Below are positions 16,495 to 26,190 of a stretch of DNA of 64,000 nt, in pieces. The notes under the pieces were generated by a model. It was not told the origin of the DNA and searched no databases. It saw only the letters and a list, made by a program, of their open reading frames with translations. Origin of the DNA: Pseudoalteromonas sp. NC201 (lineage in GTDB: Bacteria; Pseudomonadota; Gammaproteobacteria; Enterobacterales; Alteromonadaceae); assembly GCF_002850255.1 (NCBI RefSeq), contig NZ_CP022522.1, forward strand, positions 1,349,001 through 1,413,000, in the 5' to 3' direction. Numbering within the stretch: position 1 is the first letter of the stretch; every line of letters begins with the position of its first letter. The position numbers and the translations under genes are program-made.

Positions 16495-19317
16495 ATGCGC
16501 GGTTTAGCCTTATTTAGTATCTTTGTATTCGCACTGATTGCCACACCAGTATATACCCAAGAGGGGGTAGTGCTAAAAGGCCCTAAAGGGGTTGATTATG
16601 GGGCTCAAGGTCGGTCAATAGGGCCTATCAGACCCACGGATACATTGTGGCGTATAGCACAAAAAGTGCGACCAGATGACTCGGTCACCATTTATCAGGT
16701 GATGAAGGCGCTTTACGATAAAAATCCTAATTCATTTCTAGATAAAAACCTCAACCATATGCAGGATGGGGCGTATTTACGTATTCCTACCATCAATGAA
16801 ATTCGCAGTGTAAACCCTGAGTTGGCAAAGCAAAAGTCGGATCAAGATGACAAACTTTGGGAAATGAAGCGTAAGGGATTATTGAACCCAAATGCAATCA
16901 ACGAAGCTGAAAAAAAGGTTACGCAAGCTCGTAAAGTCGATGTTGAAGAAGCAAAAAAAGACCTGACTAATCAACTGCGCTCTTTAAAGATGGAACAGGA
17001 CATGAGGCTGATGGACTTACAAAAAGAGTTCAAGTCCTCGGTGCGTAATGTTGAAGAAATCCTATCCGAAAACAATAAGTTAAAGCAACAGCTCGGCGCT
17101 ATTTCTACCGAGCTTCAAACGGTTCGTACTCAGCTTGGAAAAGACAGCGAAATCCAACAACAGCTAAAGGCTGTTATCGACTTGCAAAATGAAATGATTG
17201 ATCAGCAAGCCGCTCAAGCAAAAGCGCAAGAAAGTAGCGAGTTAAGCGCATTTTTTAGCTCGCCAGCTGGCATTGCATTACTTGCTACATTGCCAGCACT
17301 ACTGGCAATTGCTGGATTCGTTATGTTCCTACGCCGGAGAAAGCAATCTCAGACGTCAACAGATGATGACGATTTTCTTCCGCAAACACCATCCGTGGCT
17401 GCAGGCGCTGCGGCGGGAGCTGCAACCGCTGCGACTGCATTTGACCCTGAGCCAGACCCACTTGATATCGGAATGGGCGACGATGAAGATGCACTGGGCG
17501 CAAGCGTTCAGTTAGATGACGATATCTTACCTGAAGACGATGAAATTACCTTTGACTCACTTGATGACGACTTCGATGAAGGAAGTGATACGTTAGATCA
17601 AGACGAACTGGATAGCTTACTAAACGAAGATATTTCGTTTGGTGATGATCACGACGAAGACTTTATGCAACAGAGCTTCGAGGAGGCTGATGATGAAGTT
17701 TCGCTCGATGTTGATGATAGCAAGGATATTTTAAGTGACAGCGATCTAGATGATTTGTTCAACGAGTCTCAAGACGAAGAAATTGATGTTAGCGATGATG
17801 CGCTTGCTGCCCTGAGCGAGGAACTTGCTGATGAGCAAGCGGATGCTGTTGCAAACGACGATGATATCGATTCAATTCTTGACGGGGCGCTAGATGAAGA
17901 GCCCGAATTTAGCGGCAACTTTGATAGTGAGAGCTTAGTCGATGCTGATGATATCGATGCACTACTTGATGCATCTCAAGATGCTGACGATGATGCACTG
18001 CCTGATTTTGAGGAACCAAGTAGTGAGCTTGCGGGTGATGATATTGATGCTCTATTAAATGAAGTTCAAGACGATGCGTTAGCTGAAATTAACGAAGAGC
18101 CAGATACGCTTGATGGTGATGATATCGATGCTTTATTGGATGAAGCACAGGAAGATACGTTGCCAGAATTAGAAGAAGAGTCAGATGCTCTCGCTGGTGA
18201 TGATATTGATGCTTTATTGGATGAAGCGCAAGAAGATACGTTGCCGGAATTAGAAGAAGAGTCAGATGCTCTCGCTGGTGATGATATTGATGCTTTATTG
18301 GATGAAGCGCAAGAAGATACGTTGCCGGAATTAGAAGAAGAGTCAGATGCTCTCGCTGGTGATGATATTGATGCTTTATTGGATGAAGCGCAAGAAGATA
18401 CGTTGCCGGAATTAGAAGAAGAGTCTGACGATCACGCTGGTGATGAACTCGATGCTTTATTGGATGAAGCACAAGAAGATACATTACCTGAACTGGAAGA
18501 AGAGTCCGATGATCTCGCTGGTGATGAACTCGATGCTTTATTGGATGAAGCACAAGAAGATACGTTGCCGGAATTAGAAGAAGAGTCCGATGATCTCGCT
18601 GGTGATGATATCGATGCTTTATTGGATGAAGCGCAAGAGGATATGTTGCCGGAATTAGAAGAAGAGTCAGATGCTCTCGCTGGTGATGAACTCGATGCTT
18701 TATTGGATGAAGCACAAGAAGATACGTTGCCGGAATTAGAAGAAGAGTCGGATGATCTCGCTGGTGATGATATCGATGCTTTATTAGATGAAGCACAAGA
18801 AGGTACGTTGCCGGAATTGGAAGAAGAGTCAGATGATCTCGCTGGTGATGAACTCGATGCTTTATTGGATGAAGCACAGGAAGAGCTGTTACCTGAACTG
18901 GAAGAAGAATCCGATGAACAGGCCGACGATGAACTCGATGCTTTATTAGATGAAGTACAAGAAGATACGTTGCCGGAATTAGAAGAAGAGTCAGATGATC
19001 TCGCTGGTGATGAACTCGATGCTTTATTGGATGAAGCACAGGAAGAGCTGTTACCTGAACTGGAAGAAGAATCCGATGAACAGGCCGACGATGAACTCGA
19101 TGCTTTATTAGATGAAGTACAGGAAGAGCTGTTACCTGAACTGGAAGAAGAATCCGATGAACACGCCGACGACGATCTCGATGCATTAGTTGACGAAACA
19201 CCAGAAGAAGCTTTGCCAGAGCTGGAAGAAGAATCTGATGAGCTGGCCGATGTTGAACTCGATACATTAGTTGAAGAAACAAGAAGAAGCGTTGCCAGAG
19301 CTGGAAGAAGAATCTGA
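16495..19317 (+). CDS. fimV: FimV, N-terminal part (reading frame broken in repeat region)
   Basis: Residues 1-940 of a FimV-like polar hub protein, which organises type IV pili, chemoreceptors and polarity in gammaproteobacteria. A signal peptide ends near ATPVYTQ. A LysM-like peptidoglycan-binding segment follows (TDTLWRIAQKVRPDD ... YLRIPTINEI, ~40-105), then a coiled coil (~135-240), a single membrane helix (GIALLATLPALLAIAGFVMF, ~258-278), then a very long acidic cytoplasmic region of repeats. AAAGGAT precedes the start. As the sequence stands, a 2-nt deletion near 19281 shifts the frame and a TGA at 19315-19317 ends translation. The remaining part, including the conserved C-terminus, is open downstream (to 22236). 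The intact gene would encode about 1913 residues. Confidence 0.85.
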   Translation: MRGLALFSIFVFALIATPVYTQEGVVLKGPKGVDYGAQGRSIGPIRPTDTLWRIAQKVRPDDSVTIYQVMKALYDKNPNSFLDKNLNHMQDGAYLRIPTINEIRSVNPELAKQKSDQDDKLWEMKRKGLLNPNAINEAEKKVTQARKVDVEEAKKDLTNQLRSLKMEQDMRLMDLQKEFKSSVRNVEEILSENNKLKQQLGAISTELQTVRTQLGKDSEIQQQLKAVIDLQNEMIDQQAAQAKAQESSELSAFFSSPAGIALLATLPALLAIAGFVMFLRRRKQSQTSTDDDDFLPQTPSVAAGAAAGAATAATAFDPEPDPLDIGMGDDEDALGASVQLDDDILPEDDEITFDSLDDDFDEGSDTLDQDELDSLLNEDISFGDDHDEDFMQQSFEEADDEVSLDVDDSKDILSDSDLDDLFNESQDEEIDVSDDALAALSEELADEQADAVANDDDIDSILDGALDEEPEFSGNFDSESLVDADDIDALLDASQDADDDALPDFEEPSSELAGDDIDALLNEVQDDALAEINEEPDTLDGDDIDALLDEAQEDTLPELEEESDALAGDDIDALLDEAQEDTLPELEEESDALAGDDIDALLDEAQEDTLPELEEESDALAGDDIDALLDEAQEDTLPELEEESDDHAGDELDALLDEAQEDTLPELEEESDDLAGDELDALLDEAQEDTLPELEEESDDLAGDDIDALLDEAQEDMLPELEEESDALAGDELDALLDEAQEDTLPELEEESDDLAGDDIDALLDEAQEGTLPELEEESDDLAGDELDALLDEAQEELLPELEEESDEQADDELDALLDEVQEDTLPELEEESDDLAGDELDALLDEAQEELLPELEEESDEQADDELDALLDEVQEELLPELEEESDEHADDDLDALVDETPEEALPELEEESDELADVELDTLVEETRRSVARAGRRI

Positions 19318-19977
19318 TGAGCTGGCCGATGTTGAACTCGATACATTAGTTGAAGAAACACCAGAAGAAGCTTTGCCAGAGCTGGAAGAAGAATCCGATG
19401 AACTGGCCGATGTTGAACTCGATACATTAGTTGAAGAAACACCAGAAGATGGTTTGCCAGAGCTGGAAGAAGAATCTGATGAACTGGCCGACGACGATCT
19501 CGAGATGCATTACTTGACGAAACACCAGAAGAAGCTTTGCCAGAGCTGGAAGAAGAATCCGATGAACTGGCCGACGACGATCTCGATGCATTAGTTGACG
19601 AAACACCAGAAGATGGTTTGCCAGAGCTGGAAGAAGAATCTGATGAACTGGCCGATGTTGAACTCGATACATTAGTTGAAGAAACACCAGAAGAAGCCTT
19701 GCCAGAGCTGGAAGAAGAATCCGATGAACTGGCCGACGACGATCTCGATGCATTAGTTGACGAAACACCAGAAGATGGTTTGCCAGAACTGGAAGATGAA
19801 TCTGATGAACTGGCCGACGTTGAACTCGATACATTAGTTGACGAAACGGCAGAAGAAGCTTTGCCGGAGCTTGAAGAGGAAGTTGGTGAGCCAGCAGATA
19901 ACGAGCTTGATGCTTTATTAGATGAAGCACCAGAAGATGCTTTACCAAATCTGGAAGAGGTATCTGACGAGCGTGAA
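18034..19977 (+). repeat. 24 tandem 81-bp repeats inside fimV
   Basis: Each unit encodes 27 residues of the pattern GDDIDALLDEAQEDTLPELE followed by EESDALA. Unit starts fall every 81 bp from 18034 to 19897, with no net change in phase. Early copies (~18115-18900) are nearly identical; later ones drift to ADVELDTLVEETPEEALPEL. Such arrays change length easily and are hard to assemble. Confidence 0.9.
19278..19510 (+). other. fimV: Segment of fimV in the shifted frame, bounded by -2 and +2 indels
   Basis: Neighbouring repeat units read GAAACACCAGAAGAAGC; at 19276-19290 the sequence reads GAAACAAGAAGAAGC, lacking two bases. About 220 bp later the normal CTCGATGCATTAG becomes CTCGAGATGCATTAC at 19499-19513, gaining two bases. 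Between them the repeat protein is open only in the other frame. The two changes cancel exactly. Either this is a consensus error in repeats or a real inactivating pair. Confidence 0.75.
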
Positions 19978-22236
19978 CTAGGATCTGAACAGCTTTTAGC
20001 AGAGTCTGAGCAAACGGAGTCAGGACACTTGTCTGGTATGTTGGATGAAGAGGATGCAATTCCGGAATCACCAGAAGAACCGGTGGAAGATACATTACAG
20101 TCCGATCTAGCCAATGAAGCAGATTTTAGTGATGAGAATGTTCAAGCTGACGAAGACAGTGAATTTGAAGATCCTGATTTAAAAAGTGTTGATGAGCTAT
20201 TACAGGAGCTTCAAGCCGAAGAACAGTTTGAGTTGGATGCTGAACTTGAAGACGACTTCTCGGATGAAGAAGTTGAAATTGAGCTGGGAGATGATCCACT
20301 TAATGACGAAGTGGATTTACTGGCAGAAGAAGAGTTTCTTGACGAAGAAGATCTGCAACCAAGCGCAGAACTAGATAGTTACCCAGAGCTGGAGCTTGGT
20401 GAAGAACTTGAAACTACTGACTCGCAAAGCGAAACCGAAAAAGCACTATCAGAAGCATTATCCAATGACGCTCAATTTGATATAGAGGATGGGCTTGATG
20501 ACGATCTTCTCGACGATGAAATCTCTGACTTTGATGAAGATGATTTGCCTGAATTTAGTGCGGATTTTGACGAAGAAACTTTGCTTGAAGACGAACCTGA
20601 AGCACCAGTCGAAGCAGCAGAAAGTGACACGCTTGAGTCTGAACCTGCACTTGAAATCGAAGACGAGCTGCCAGAATTAACTGCAGATTTCGATGAAGAA
20701 ACTTTGCTTGAAGACGAATCTGAAGCGCCGCTCGACGAAGCTGAAAGTGATGCGCTTGAGCCTGAACCTGAGCTTGAAATCGAAGACGAGCTGCCAGAGT
20801 TAACTGCAGATTTTGATGAAGAGACTTTGCTTGCTGATGAGCCTGAAGCGCTAGTCGAAGAAGCAGAAAGTGATACGTTTGAGTCTGAACCTGAACTGGA
20901 AATCGAAGACGAGCTGCCGGAGTTAAACGCAGATTTTGACGAAGAAACCTTGCTTGAAGATGAGCCTGAAGCACCAGTCGAAGCTGCAGAAAGTGACACG
21001 CTTGAGTCTGAACCTGCACTTGAAATCGAAGACGAGCTGCCTGAATTAACTGCAGATTTTGACGAAGAGACTTTGCTTGCTGATGAGCCTGCAGCACCAG
21101 TCGAAGCTGCAGAAAGTGATACGCTTGAGTCTGAACCTGAACTGGAAGTTGAAGACGAGCTGCCGGAGTTAAACGCAGATTTTGACGAAGAAACCTTGCT
21201 TGAAGATGAGCCTGAAGCACCAGTCGAAGCTGCAGAAAGTAATACGCTTGAGTCTGAACCTGAACTGGAAGTTGAAGACGAGCTGCCGGAGTTAAACGCA
21301 GATTTTGACGAAGAAACCTTACTTGAAGACGAACCTGAAGCACCAGTCGAAGCAGCAGAAAGTGATACGCTTGAGTCTGAACCTGAACCTGAAATCGAAG
21401 ATGATCTGCCAGAGTTAAACGCAGATTTTGACGAAGAGACCTTGCTTGAAGACGAACCTGAAGCACCGGTCGAAGCAGCAGAAAGTGATACGCTTGAGTC
21501 TGAACCTGAACTTGAAATCGAAGATGATCTGCCAGAGTTAAACGCAGATTTTGACGAAGAGACCTTGCTTGAAGACGAACCTGAAGCACCGGTCGAAGCT
21601 GCAGAAAATGATGAGCTTGAGTCTGAACCTGAGCTTGAAATCGAAGACGTGCTGCCAGAATTAAACGATGAAGATGACTTGGAAACTCTACTTTCTGAGC
21701 CACAAACTGAATCTGAATTACCAGAGGTCAATGAAGCCGAGATTGAAAAAGAATTTATGGCTGACTTTACCCAAGCAGACTTCGATGCTCTACTCAGCGA
21801 ACTGGACGATCCCAGTGACTTTGACGCCGGAAATGCAGAAGATTTTGAAGTAGATTTCGATAGCTTGTTACAAGACGAATTGGTCGCAGGGGAAGCCCAA
21901 GCGTTACCAACGGACGCCGAAGGTACAGAAGACTACTTAGAAATTGAAGACCTACTTGAACAAAGCGACGATCTTGATAGCGATGTTGAACCTTACGTCG
22001 GTGCAAATATGGATGTTGGGCTTGGCGATTTTGAAGAGCTATTAGCGGGTGAAAATACCACGGATGTTGATTTAGAGGATGAAGGATTCGCCGCTAAATT
22101 AGATTTAGCGAAAGCTTATATCGAAATTCAAGATTATGATTCGGCGATATCAACGCTCAACGATGTTATTGAGAACGGTCCGGATTCGGTGCAAGCTGAG
22201 GCTAAGTCGCTTAAATCCAGTCTTACAGAGTCTTAA
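19537..22236 (+). CDS. fimV: FimV, C-terminal part (continuation after frame restoration)
   Basis: About 899 residues in the original fimV frame, beginning within the 27-residue repeats and without a credible start of its own, so it is the continuation of the upstream part and not a separate gene. It contains the end of the first repeat array, a second array of nine 41-residue acidic repeats, and the conserved FimV C-terminal motif (GFAAKLDLAKAYIEIQDYDS, TPR-like, ~50 residues from the end). Nearly a third of residues are Glu or Asp. If the frameshifts are real, this part would be untranslated and the cell would lack a FimV C-terminal domain. A hairpin terminator follows. Confidence 0.75.
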   Translation: MPELEEESDELADDDLDALVDETPEDGLPELEEESDELADVELDTLVEETPEEALPELEEESDELADDDLDALVDETPEDGLPELEDESDELADVELDTLVDETAEEALPELEEEVGEPADNELDALLDEAPEDALPNLEEVSDERELGSEQLLAESEQTESGHLSGMLDEEDAIPESPEEPVEDTLQSDLANEADFSDENVQADEDSEFEDPDLKSVDELLQELQAEEQFELDAELEDDFSDEEVEIELGDDPLNDEVDLLAEEEFLDEEDLQPSAELDSYPELELGEELETTDSQSETEKALSEALSNDAQFDIEDGLDDDLLDDEISDFDEDDLPEFSADFDEETLLEDEPEAPVEAAESDTLESEPALEIEDELPELTADFDEETLLEDESEAPLDEAESDALEPEPELEIEDELPELTADFDEETLLADEPEALVEEAESDTFESEPELEIEDELPELNADFDEETLLEDEPEAPVEAAESDTLESEPALEIEDELPELTADFDEETLLADEPAAPVEAAESDTLESEPELEVEDELPELNADFDEETLLEDEPEAPVEAAESNTLESEPELEVEDELPELNADFDEETLLEDEPEAPVEAAESDTLESEPEPEIEDDLPELNADFDEETLLEDEPEAPVEAAESDTLESEPELEIEDDLPELNADFDEETLLEDEPEAPVEAAENDELESEPELEIEDVLPELNDEDDLETLLSEPQTESELPEVNEAEIEKEFMADFTQADFDALLSELDDPSDFDAGNAEDFEVDFDSLLQDELVAGEAQALPTDAEGTEDYLEIEDLLEQSDDLDSDVEPYVGANMDVGLGDFEELLAGENTTDVDLEDEGFAAKLDLAKAYIEIQDYDSAISTLNDVIENGPDSVQAEAKSLKSSLTES
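20560..21666 (+). repeat. Nine tandem 123-bp repeats inside fimV
   Basis: Units start at 20560, 20683, 20806, 20929, 21052, 21175, 21298, 21421 and 21544. Each encodes 41 residues: ADFDEETLLEDEPEAPVEAA, then ESDTLESEPELEIEDDLPEL and one more residue. This family is distinct from the 81-bp repeats upstream. Confidence 0.9.
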
Positions 22237-22249
22237 TACTCACATCAAC

Positions 22250-22291
22250 GATACCGACCAAACAAAGTAATTGCCTTGTTTGGCCGGTATC
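22250..22291 (+). terminator. Hairpin terminator after fimV
   Basis: GATACCGaCCAAACAA pairs with TTGTTTGGcCGGTATC, one mismatch, around a 10-nt loop, 14 bp after the fimV stop. The T-content after the stem is moderate. Confidence 0.6.
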
Positions 22292-22378
22292 ATCATCTAC
22301 TTCTTAGCTTAAGCGCTTTAATTCACATCGCCAATGGCATAAAATGTCGTTTTTGTTATGGGTTGCGATAGAAAAAGT

Positions 22379-23173
22379 ATGCGAGTAGCGTTAGGCATTG
22401 AATATAATGGTGCAAATTATAGTGGTTGGCAGAGGCAAAATCATGTCAGCAGTGTCCAAGAAGAAATAGAAAAAGCGCTATCGAATATCTGTAATCATCC
22501 CGTTGAGATAACTTGCGCGGGGCGCACTGATGCAGGGGTTCATGCAACGGGTCAACTCGTGCATTTTGACACGGATTCTGCTCGCGATATGAGCGCTTTT
22601 ACATTAGGAATGAACTCTCAGCTTCCCGACGACATTGCGGTACGATTTGCTAAAGAAGTCGACCCTGAGTTCCATGCTCGTTTTTCTGCGACAGCTCGTC
22701 GATACCGCTACGTTATTTATAATCACACCTACAGGCCGGGTATTTTACGCAGTGGCGTAACGCATTTTCACCACGAGCTTGATGTTGAAAGAATGAAAGT
22801 TGCATGCCCTGTGATGATAGGGGAGCAAGATTTCACTTCTTTCAGGGCGGTACATTGTCAGTCTAATACGCCGTTTCGTAATATCCATCACTTAGAGGTG
22901 AAACGCATTGGCAAATATATTGTCATTGATATTAAAGCAAATGCGTTTTTGCATCATATGGTGCGCAATATTACAGGTTGTTTACTTGATATTGGTGTTG
23001 GCAAGCAAGAGCCTGAGTGGATGGCGGAGCTGCTTGTTGCAAAAGATCGCACGTTAGCAAGTGCTACGGCAAAACCTAACGGATTGTATTTAGTTGATGT
23101 GGACTATCCTGAACAATGGCAAATAGAAAAGATGCCGCTTGGGCCTTTATTCTTGCCTGAGGAATTAGTGTAA
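22379..23173 (+). CDS. truA: tRNA pseudouridine(38-40) synthase TruA
   Basis: A protein of about 264 residues that converts uridines 38-40 of the tRNA anticodon arm to pseudouridine. The start [20 protein letters not shown] matches the family. The catalytic Asp is in [14 protein letters not shown] (~residue 52), and [14 protein letters not shown] and HHMVRNITG are conserved. An in-frame ATG 21 bp earlier (22358) would add seven residues; neither start has a strong ribosome site. Its position after fimV and before accD matches the E. coli truA-dedA-accD-folC-dedD-cvpA-purF order, with dedA absent here. Confidence 0.93.
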   Translation: MRVALGIEYNGANYSGWQRQNHVSSVQEEIEKALSNICNHPVEITCAGRTDAGVHATGQLVHFDTDSARDMSAFTLGMNSQLPDDIAVRFAKEVDPEFHARFSATARRYRYVIYNHTYRPGILRSGVTHFHHELDVERMKVACPVMIGEQDFTSFRAVHCQSNTPFRNIHHLEVKRIGKYIVIDIKANAFLHHMVRNITGCLLDIGVGKQEPEWMAELLVAKDRTLASATAKPNGLYLVDVDYPEQWQIEKMPLGPLFLPEELV

Positions 23174-23307
23174 CGGTCATATTTATGTAGTACCTTGTAC
23201 TCTTAAGACCAGTTTTTTATATCACCTATAGCTAAATCATGATTTAATTGGGAAAAGATGTCTGTCTTTACTGACGGAACAGAATAAAGCACGATAGAGA
23301 GTTGCAA

Positions 23308-24183
23308 ATGAGTTGGTTAGAAAAGATCTTACCTAAAACCACTAAATCTTCTGGTAAAAAAGAGATCCCAGAAGGGGTTTGGGCAAAGTGTACAGATTGT
23401 GATTCAATCCTATACAAAGCGGAATTAGAAAAGTCGTTAAACGTATGTCCTAAGTGTGATCATCACATGCGCATTACGGCACGTAAGCGCCTTGAAAGTT
23501 TTTTAGATGATGCAGATCGTCAAGAGCTTGGCACAGAGCATGAGCCACAAGACGTATTAAAGTTTAAAGACTCTAAAAAATATTCAGATCGTATCGTTCA
23601 AGCGCAAAAGGTAAGTGGTGAAAAAGACGCTTTAGTTGCAATGAAAGGCCGCGTAAAGGGTATTCCTGTTGCTGCTGTTGCTTTTGAGTTTTCCTTTATG
23701 GGTGGTTCAATGGCGTCGGTTGTTGGTGCGAGATTTGTTGATGCAGTTAACGTTTGTTTAGAACATAACATGCCGTTAATCTGTTTCTCTGCATCTGGTG
23801 GTGCACGTATGCAAGAAGCACTTATGTCATTGATGCAAATGGCAAAAACAAGTGCTGCATTGGCAAAAATGAGTGACAAAGGCTTGCCATTTATCTCTGT
23901 ATTAACCGATCCAACTATGGGTGGTGTTTCTGCATCATTGGCAATGCTTGGTGATATCAATGTGGCAGAGCCAAAAGCACTTATCGGTTTTGCGGGTCCA
24001 CGTGTTATCGAACAAACTGTACGTGAAACTCTACCTGATGGTTTCCAGCGCAGTGAGTTCTTATTAGAGCACGGTGCGATTGACATGATCGTCGACCGTC
24101 GTGAAATGCGCGATACGTTAGCGCGTATTTTGGCGAAGTTTATGGACTTGCCTTCCACTGAACAAGAGCATAGAGTAGCGTAA
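23308..24183 (+). CDS. accD: Acetyl-CoA carboxylase carboxyltransferase subunit beta
   Basis: A 291-residue beta subunit of the carboxyltransferase that makes malonyl-CoA, the first committed step of fatty acid synthesis, together with AccA. The N-terminal four-cysteine zinc ribbon is visible (CTDC ... CPKCDHH, ~residues 25-50). The crotonase-fold core contains [12 protein letters not shown] and [16 protein letters not shown]. The ATG at 23308 follows AGAGAG; a TTG two codons earlier is less likely. First gene of the accD-folC-dedD-cvpA-purF group. Confidence 0.96.
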   Translation: MSWLEKILPKTTKSSGKKEIPEGVWAKCTDCDSILYKAELEKSLNVCPKCDHHMRITARKRLESFLDDADRQELGTEHEPQDVLKFKDSKKYSDRIVQAQKVSGEKDALVAMKGRVKGIPVAAVAFEFSFMGGSMASVVGARFVDAVNVCLEHNMPLICFSASGGARMQEALMSLMQMAKTSAALAKMSDKGLPFISVLTDPTMGGVSASLAMLGDINVAEPKALIGFAGPRVIEQTVRETLPDGFQRSEFLLEHGAIDMIVDRREMRDTLARILAKFMDLPSTEQEHRVA

Positions 24184-24209
24184 ATTTTTCAAATTGAGCT
24201 ACTCAACTT

Positions 24210-25466
24210 ATGACGGTTAAACAGCCTAGCCAATCATCAAGCCTTGATGATTGGCTTTGTTATTTAGAAGCAATTCATCCAGCCACCATTGAAATGGGAC
24301 TTGAGCGTGTAGCGCAAGTTGCCGAGCAAGCCGGATTACTTGAGCCTTTCAGTAAAATTATTCTAATTGGTGGAACCAATGGTAAAGGCACAACGGCCAG
24401 GTGCTTGGAGTCGTTGTTGCTCGCACAAGGGTTTTCGGTTGGCACCTACGCTTCACCACATTTAGTGCGCTACAACGAGCGTGTCCGAGTGAATGGGGCA
24501 GAGCTTGAAGATCAGTATCATATCGATGCATTTAAATTCCTCGATGACACCCGCAAAGACACTCAGCTGACCTATTTTGAGTTTGGTACGCTTGGCGCGT
24601 TAAGTATTTTCAAGCGCTGTAAGGTTGATTATATTTTGCTTGAAGTTGGTTTAGGCGGGCGCTTTGATGCGACGAATATAGTCTCGCCATTTGCCTCTGT
24701 TATCACGACTGTTGACTTAGATCATAAAGAGTATCTGGGTGATACCCGAGAGCTGGTAGGCTATGACAAAGCTGGCATTTTCCGCAGTGGTAAGCCTGCA
24801 ATCGTTGGCGATTTAAATATTCCACATACGGTTACAGACTATGGCGACGAAATTGCGGCAGATATGGTGTTATCAAAGCGCGATTTTTATTTTACCCCGC
24901 TAGATTCTCAGTTTAGATGGCAATATCTTGATTTTGATTGGCACTTCGACAAACCAGCCATTCCAGCACAAAATGCTGCGACAGCGTTAACGGTATTAGC
25001 TAAACTTGAGTTGCTACCTAGCTATGATGCAGTGAAGACTTGTTTGGCAAATTTGCAAGTGGAAGGTCGCTTTCAGCGACTCAATACCACGCCGCTAGTC
25101 TATACAGATGTTGCTCATAATCCAGAGTCTGCAAGATATTTGGCAACTAAGTTACAAGAACTAAAGCAAAAAGGGTTTAAAATTCATGCCTTAGTCGCTA
25201 TGCTTGCGGATAAAGACAAAGCCAGTGTGCTGAAAGAAGTCACCCAATATGTAGATAGCTGGAGTTTAGCTTCACTTTCAGGGCCTCGTGGAGAGCGTGC
25301 GGAAAACCTTAAACCTTTGCTTGACCCAAGTTGCAATGTCACCTTATTCGATAGCGTTACAGCAGCACTTGATACTCAGCTCGATACCCTTACGAGCGAT
25401 CAGGCATTGGTGGTATTTGGCTCGTTCTTTACCGTTGCTGAGGCAATGGAATACTGGCGAAAATAA
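24210..25466 (+). CDS. folC: Bifunctional folylpolyglutamate / dihydrofolate synthase
   Basis: A 418-residue Mur-ligase-family enzyme that makes dihydrofolate from dihydropteroate and adds glutamates to folates. The P-loop reads GGTNGKGTTARCLE (~residues 52-65). The LEVGLGGRFDATN region binds metal and nucleotide, and the C-terminal domain carries DVAHNPESARYL. Length matches E. coli FolC (422). It starts 26 bp after accD and is followed by a DedD-type SPOR protein. Confidence 0.95.
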   Translation: MTVKQPSQSSSLDDWLCYLEAIHPATIEMGLERVAQVAEQAGLLEPFSKIILIGGTNGKGTTARCLESLLLAQGFSVGTYASPHLVRYNERVRVNGAELEDQYHIDAFKFLDDTRKDTQLTYFEFGTLGALSIFKRCKVDYILLEVGLGGRFDATNIVSPFASVITTVDLDHKEYLGDTRELVGYDKAGIFRSGKPAIVGDLNIPHTVTDYGDEIAADMVLSKRDFYFTPLDSQFRWQYLDFDWHFDKPAIPAQNAATALTVLAKLELLPSYDAVKTCLANLQVEGRFQRLNTTPLVYTDVAHNPESARYLATKLQELKQKGFKIHALVAMLADKDKASVLKEVTQYVDSWSLASLSGPRGERAENLKPLLDPSCNVTLFDSVTAALDTQLDTLTSDQALVVFGSFFTVAEAMEYWRK

Positions 25467-25502
25467 CCAAAGAAGATTTAACGTTTAGTAGAGAGTAAAG
25501 TT

Positions 25503-26129
25503 GTGAACTCAGTATTTATAAATCGCCTTGTTGGAACAAGTATCGTCGTGGTTGCTGCGGTGATCTTTATTCCAAATATCCTTGATGGTGAAAAGGTCCA
25601 CTACAAGGAAGGATTTCAAGCGATCCCTGAAAGACCTGAGTTCAAAACCATTGATCTCCAAGAAAAAGTGGACGCGCAAGCCAAGCTTGCGCCTGAGTTG
25701 CCCTCTGATCCGTTGGAAGATATTGACGCCGATGATGCAAAACTAGAAGGCACGGAAGAGACAACGCTAGCCAATACGCCGCAATCAGATACGTCACCTA
25801 CACACGTTGAGGCGAAACCCGTCGCAACGACCGACAAAGTTGAGGTGGCGAAATTAACGCGTCCAGAGAGTGCTAACTTTTCAAAAATGGCCTATGTCAT
25901 TCAGCTTGGTAGCTTTTCGCATAAGTCGAACGTCGATGCACTGACGAAGAAGCTTGCTGACAATGGCTTTAAAACCTTTACAAAACCCGTTAAAACCCCT
26001 AATGGTACACTGACAAAAGTGTTTGTCGGACCAGACTTAAATAAAGCTGAACTTGAAGCTAAGTTACCAGAACTAAAGAAATTAACTAAGTTAAATGGTC
26101 GTTTGACACAATTTGAAGTGACAAAATGA
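25503..26129 (+). CDS. dedD: DedD-like SPOR-domain protein
   Basis: A 208-residue bitopic inner-membrane protein. The N-terminal helix is LVGTSIVVVAAVIFIPNIL (~residues 8-26), then a charged linker, then a C-terminal SPOR domain (MAYVIQLGSFSHKSNVDALTK to the end). SPOR domains bind denuded glycan strands at the division septum, and DedD assists cell constriction in E. coli. The start is a GTG with GAGAG upstream. Its place between folC and cvpA is as in E. coli. Confidence 0.88.
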   Translation: MNSVFINRLVGTSIVVVAAVIFIPNILDGEKVHYKEGFQAIPERPEFKTIDLQEKVDAQAKLAPELPSDPLEDIDADDAKLEGTEETTLANTPQSDTSPTHVEAKPVATTDKVEVAKLTRPESANFSKMAYVIQLGSFSHKSNVDALTKKLADNGFKTFTKPVKTPNGTLTKVFVGPDLNKAELEAKLPELKKLTKLNGRLTQFEVTK

Positions 26130-26131
26130 TC

Positions 26132-26147
26132 TGGCATTTAGATGCCA
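26132..26147 (+). other. Short hairpin between dedD and cvpA
   Basis: TGGCAT and ATGCCA form a 6-bp stem with a 4-nt loop right after the dedD stop, followed by AACCTTTTAG. Probably a weak attenuator or processing site. No PurR-like operator is visible before cvpA. Confidence 0.3.
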
Positions 26148-26190
26148 AACCTTTTAGAATGCGCCCCACATTAACGACTTATTGGTTACT

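Noticed and set aside
19278..19510. Programmed ribosomal frameshifting in fimV
   Set aside because: The changes are -2 and +2 relative to neighbouring repeat units, without a slippery heptamer or downstream structure. Sequence error or real indels explain them better.
18089..20114. Long open frames on the minus strand and in other frames inside fimV (Ser/Gly-rich and His/Leu-rich proteins)
   Set aside because: They are by-products of the repeated GAA/GAT codons of the acidic fimV repeats, with no start signals or protein character of their own.
18034..21666. Regular spacing of repeats considered as a CRISPR array
   Set aside because: Units are 81 and 123 bp, contiguous without unique spacers, in frame with a protein, and no cas genes are present.
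20472..21731. Antisense Ser-rich frame opposite the second fimV repeat array
   Set aside because: Same cause: the complement of Glu/Asp-rich repeats stays open. No ribosome site and no promoter.
26130..26190. PurR operator before cvpA-purF
   Set aside because: No ACGCAAACGT-like palindrome is visible in the gap.
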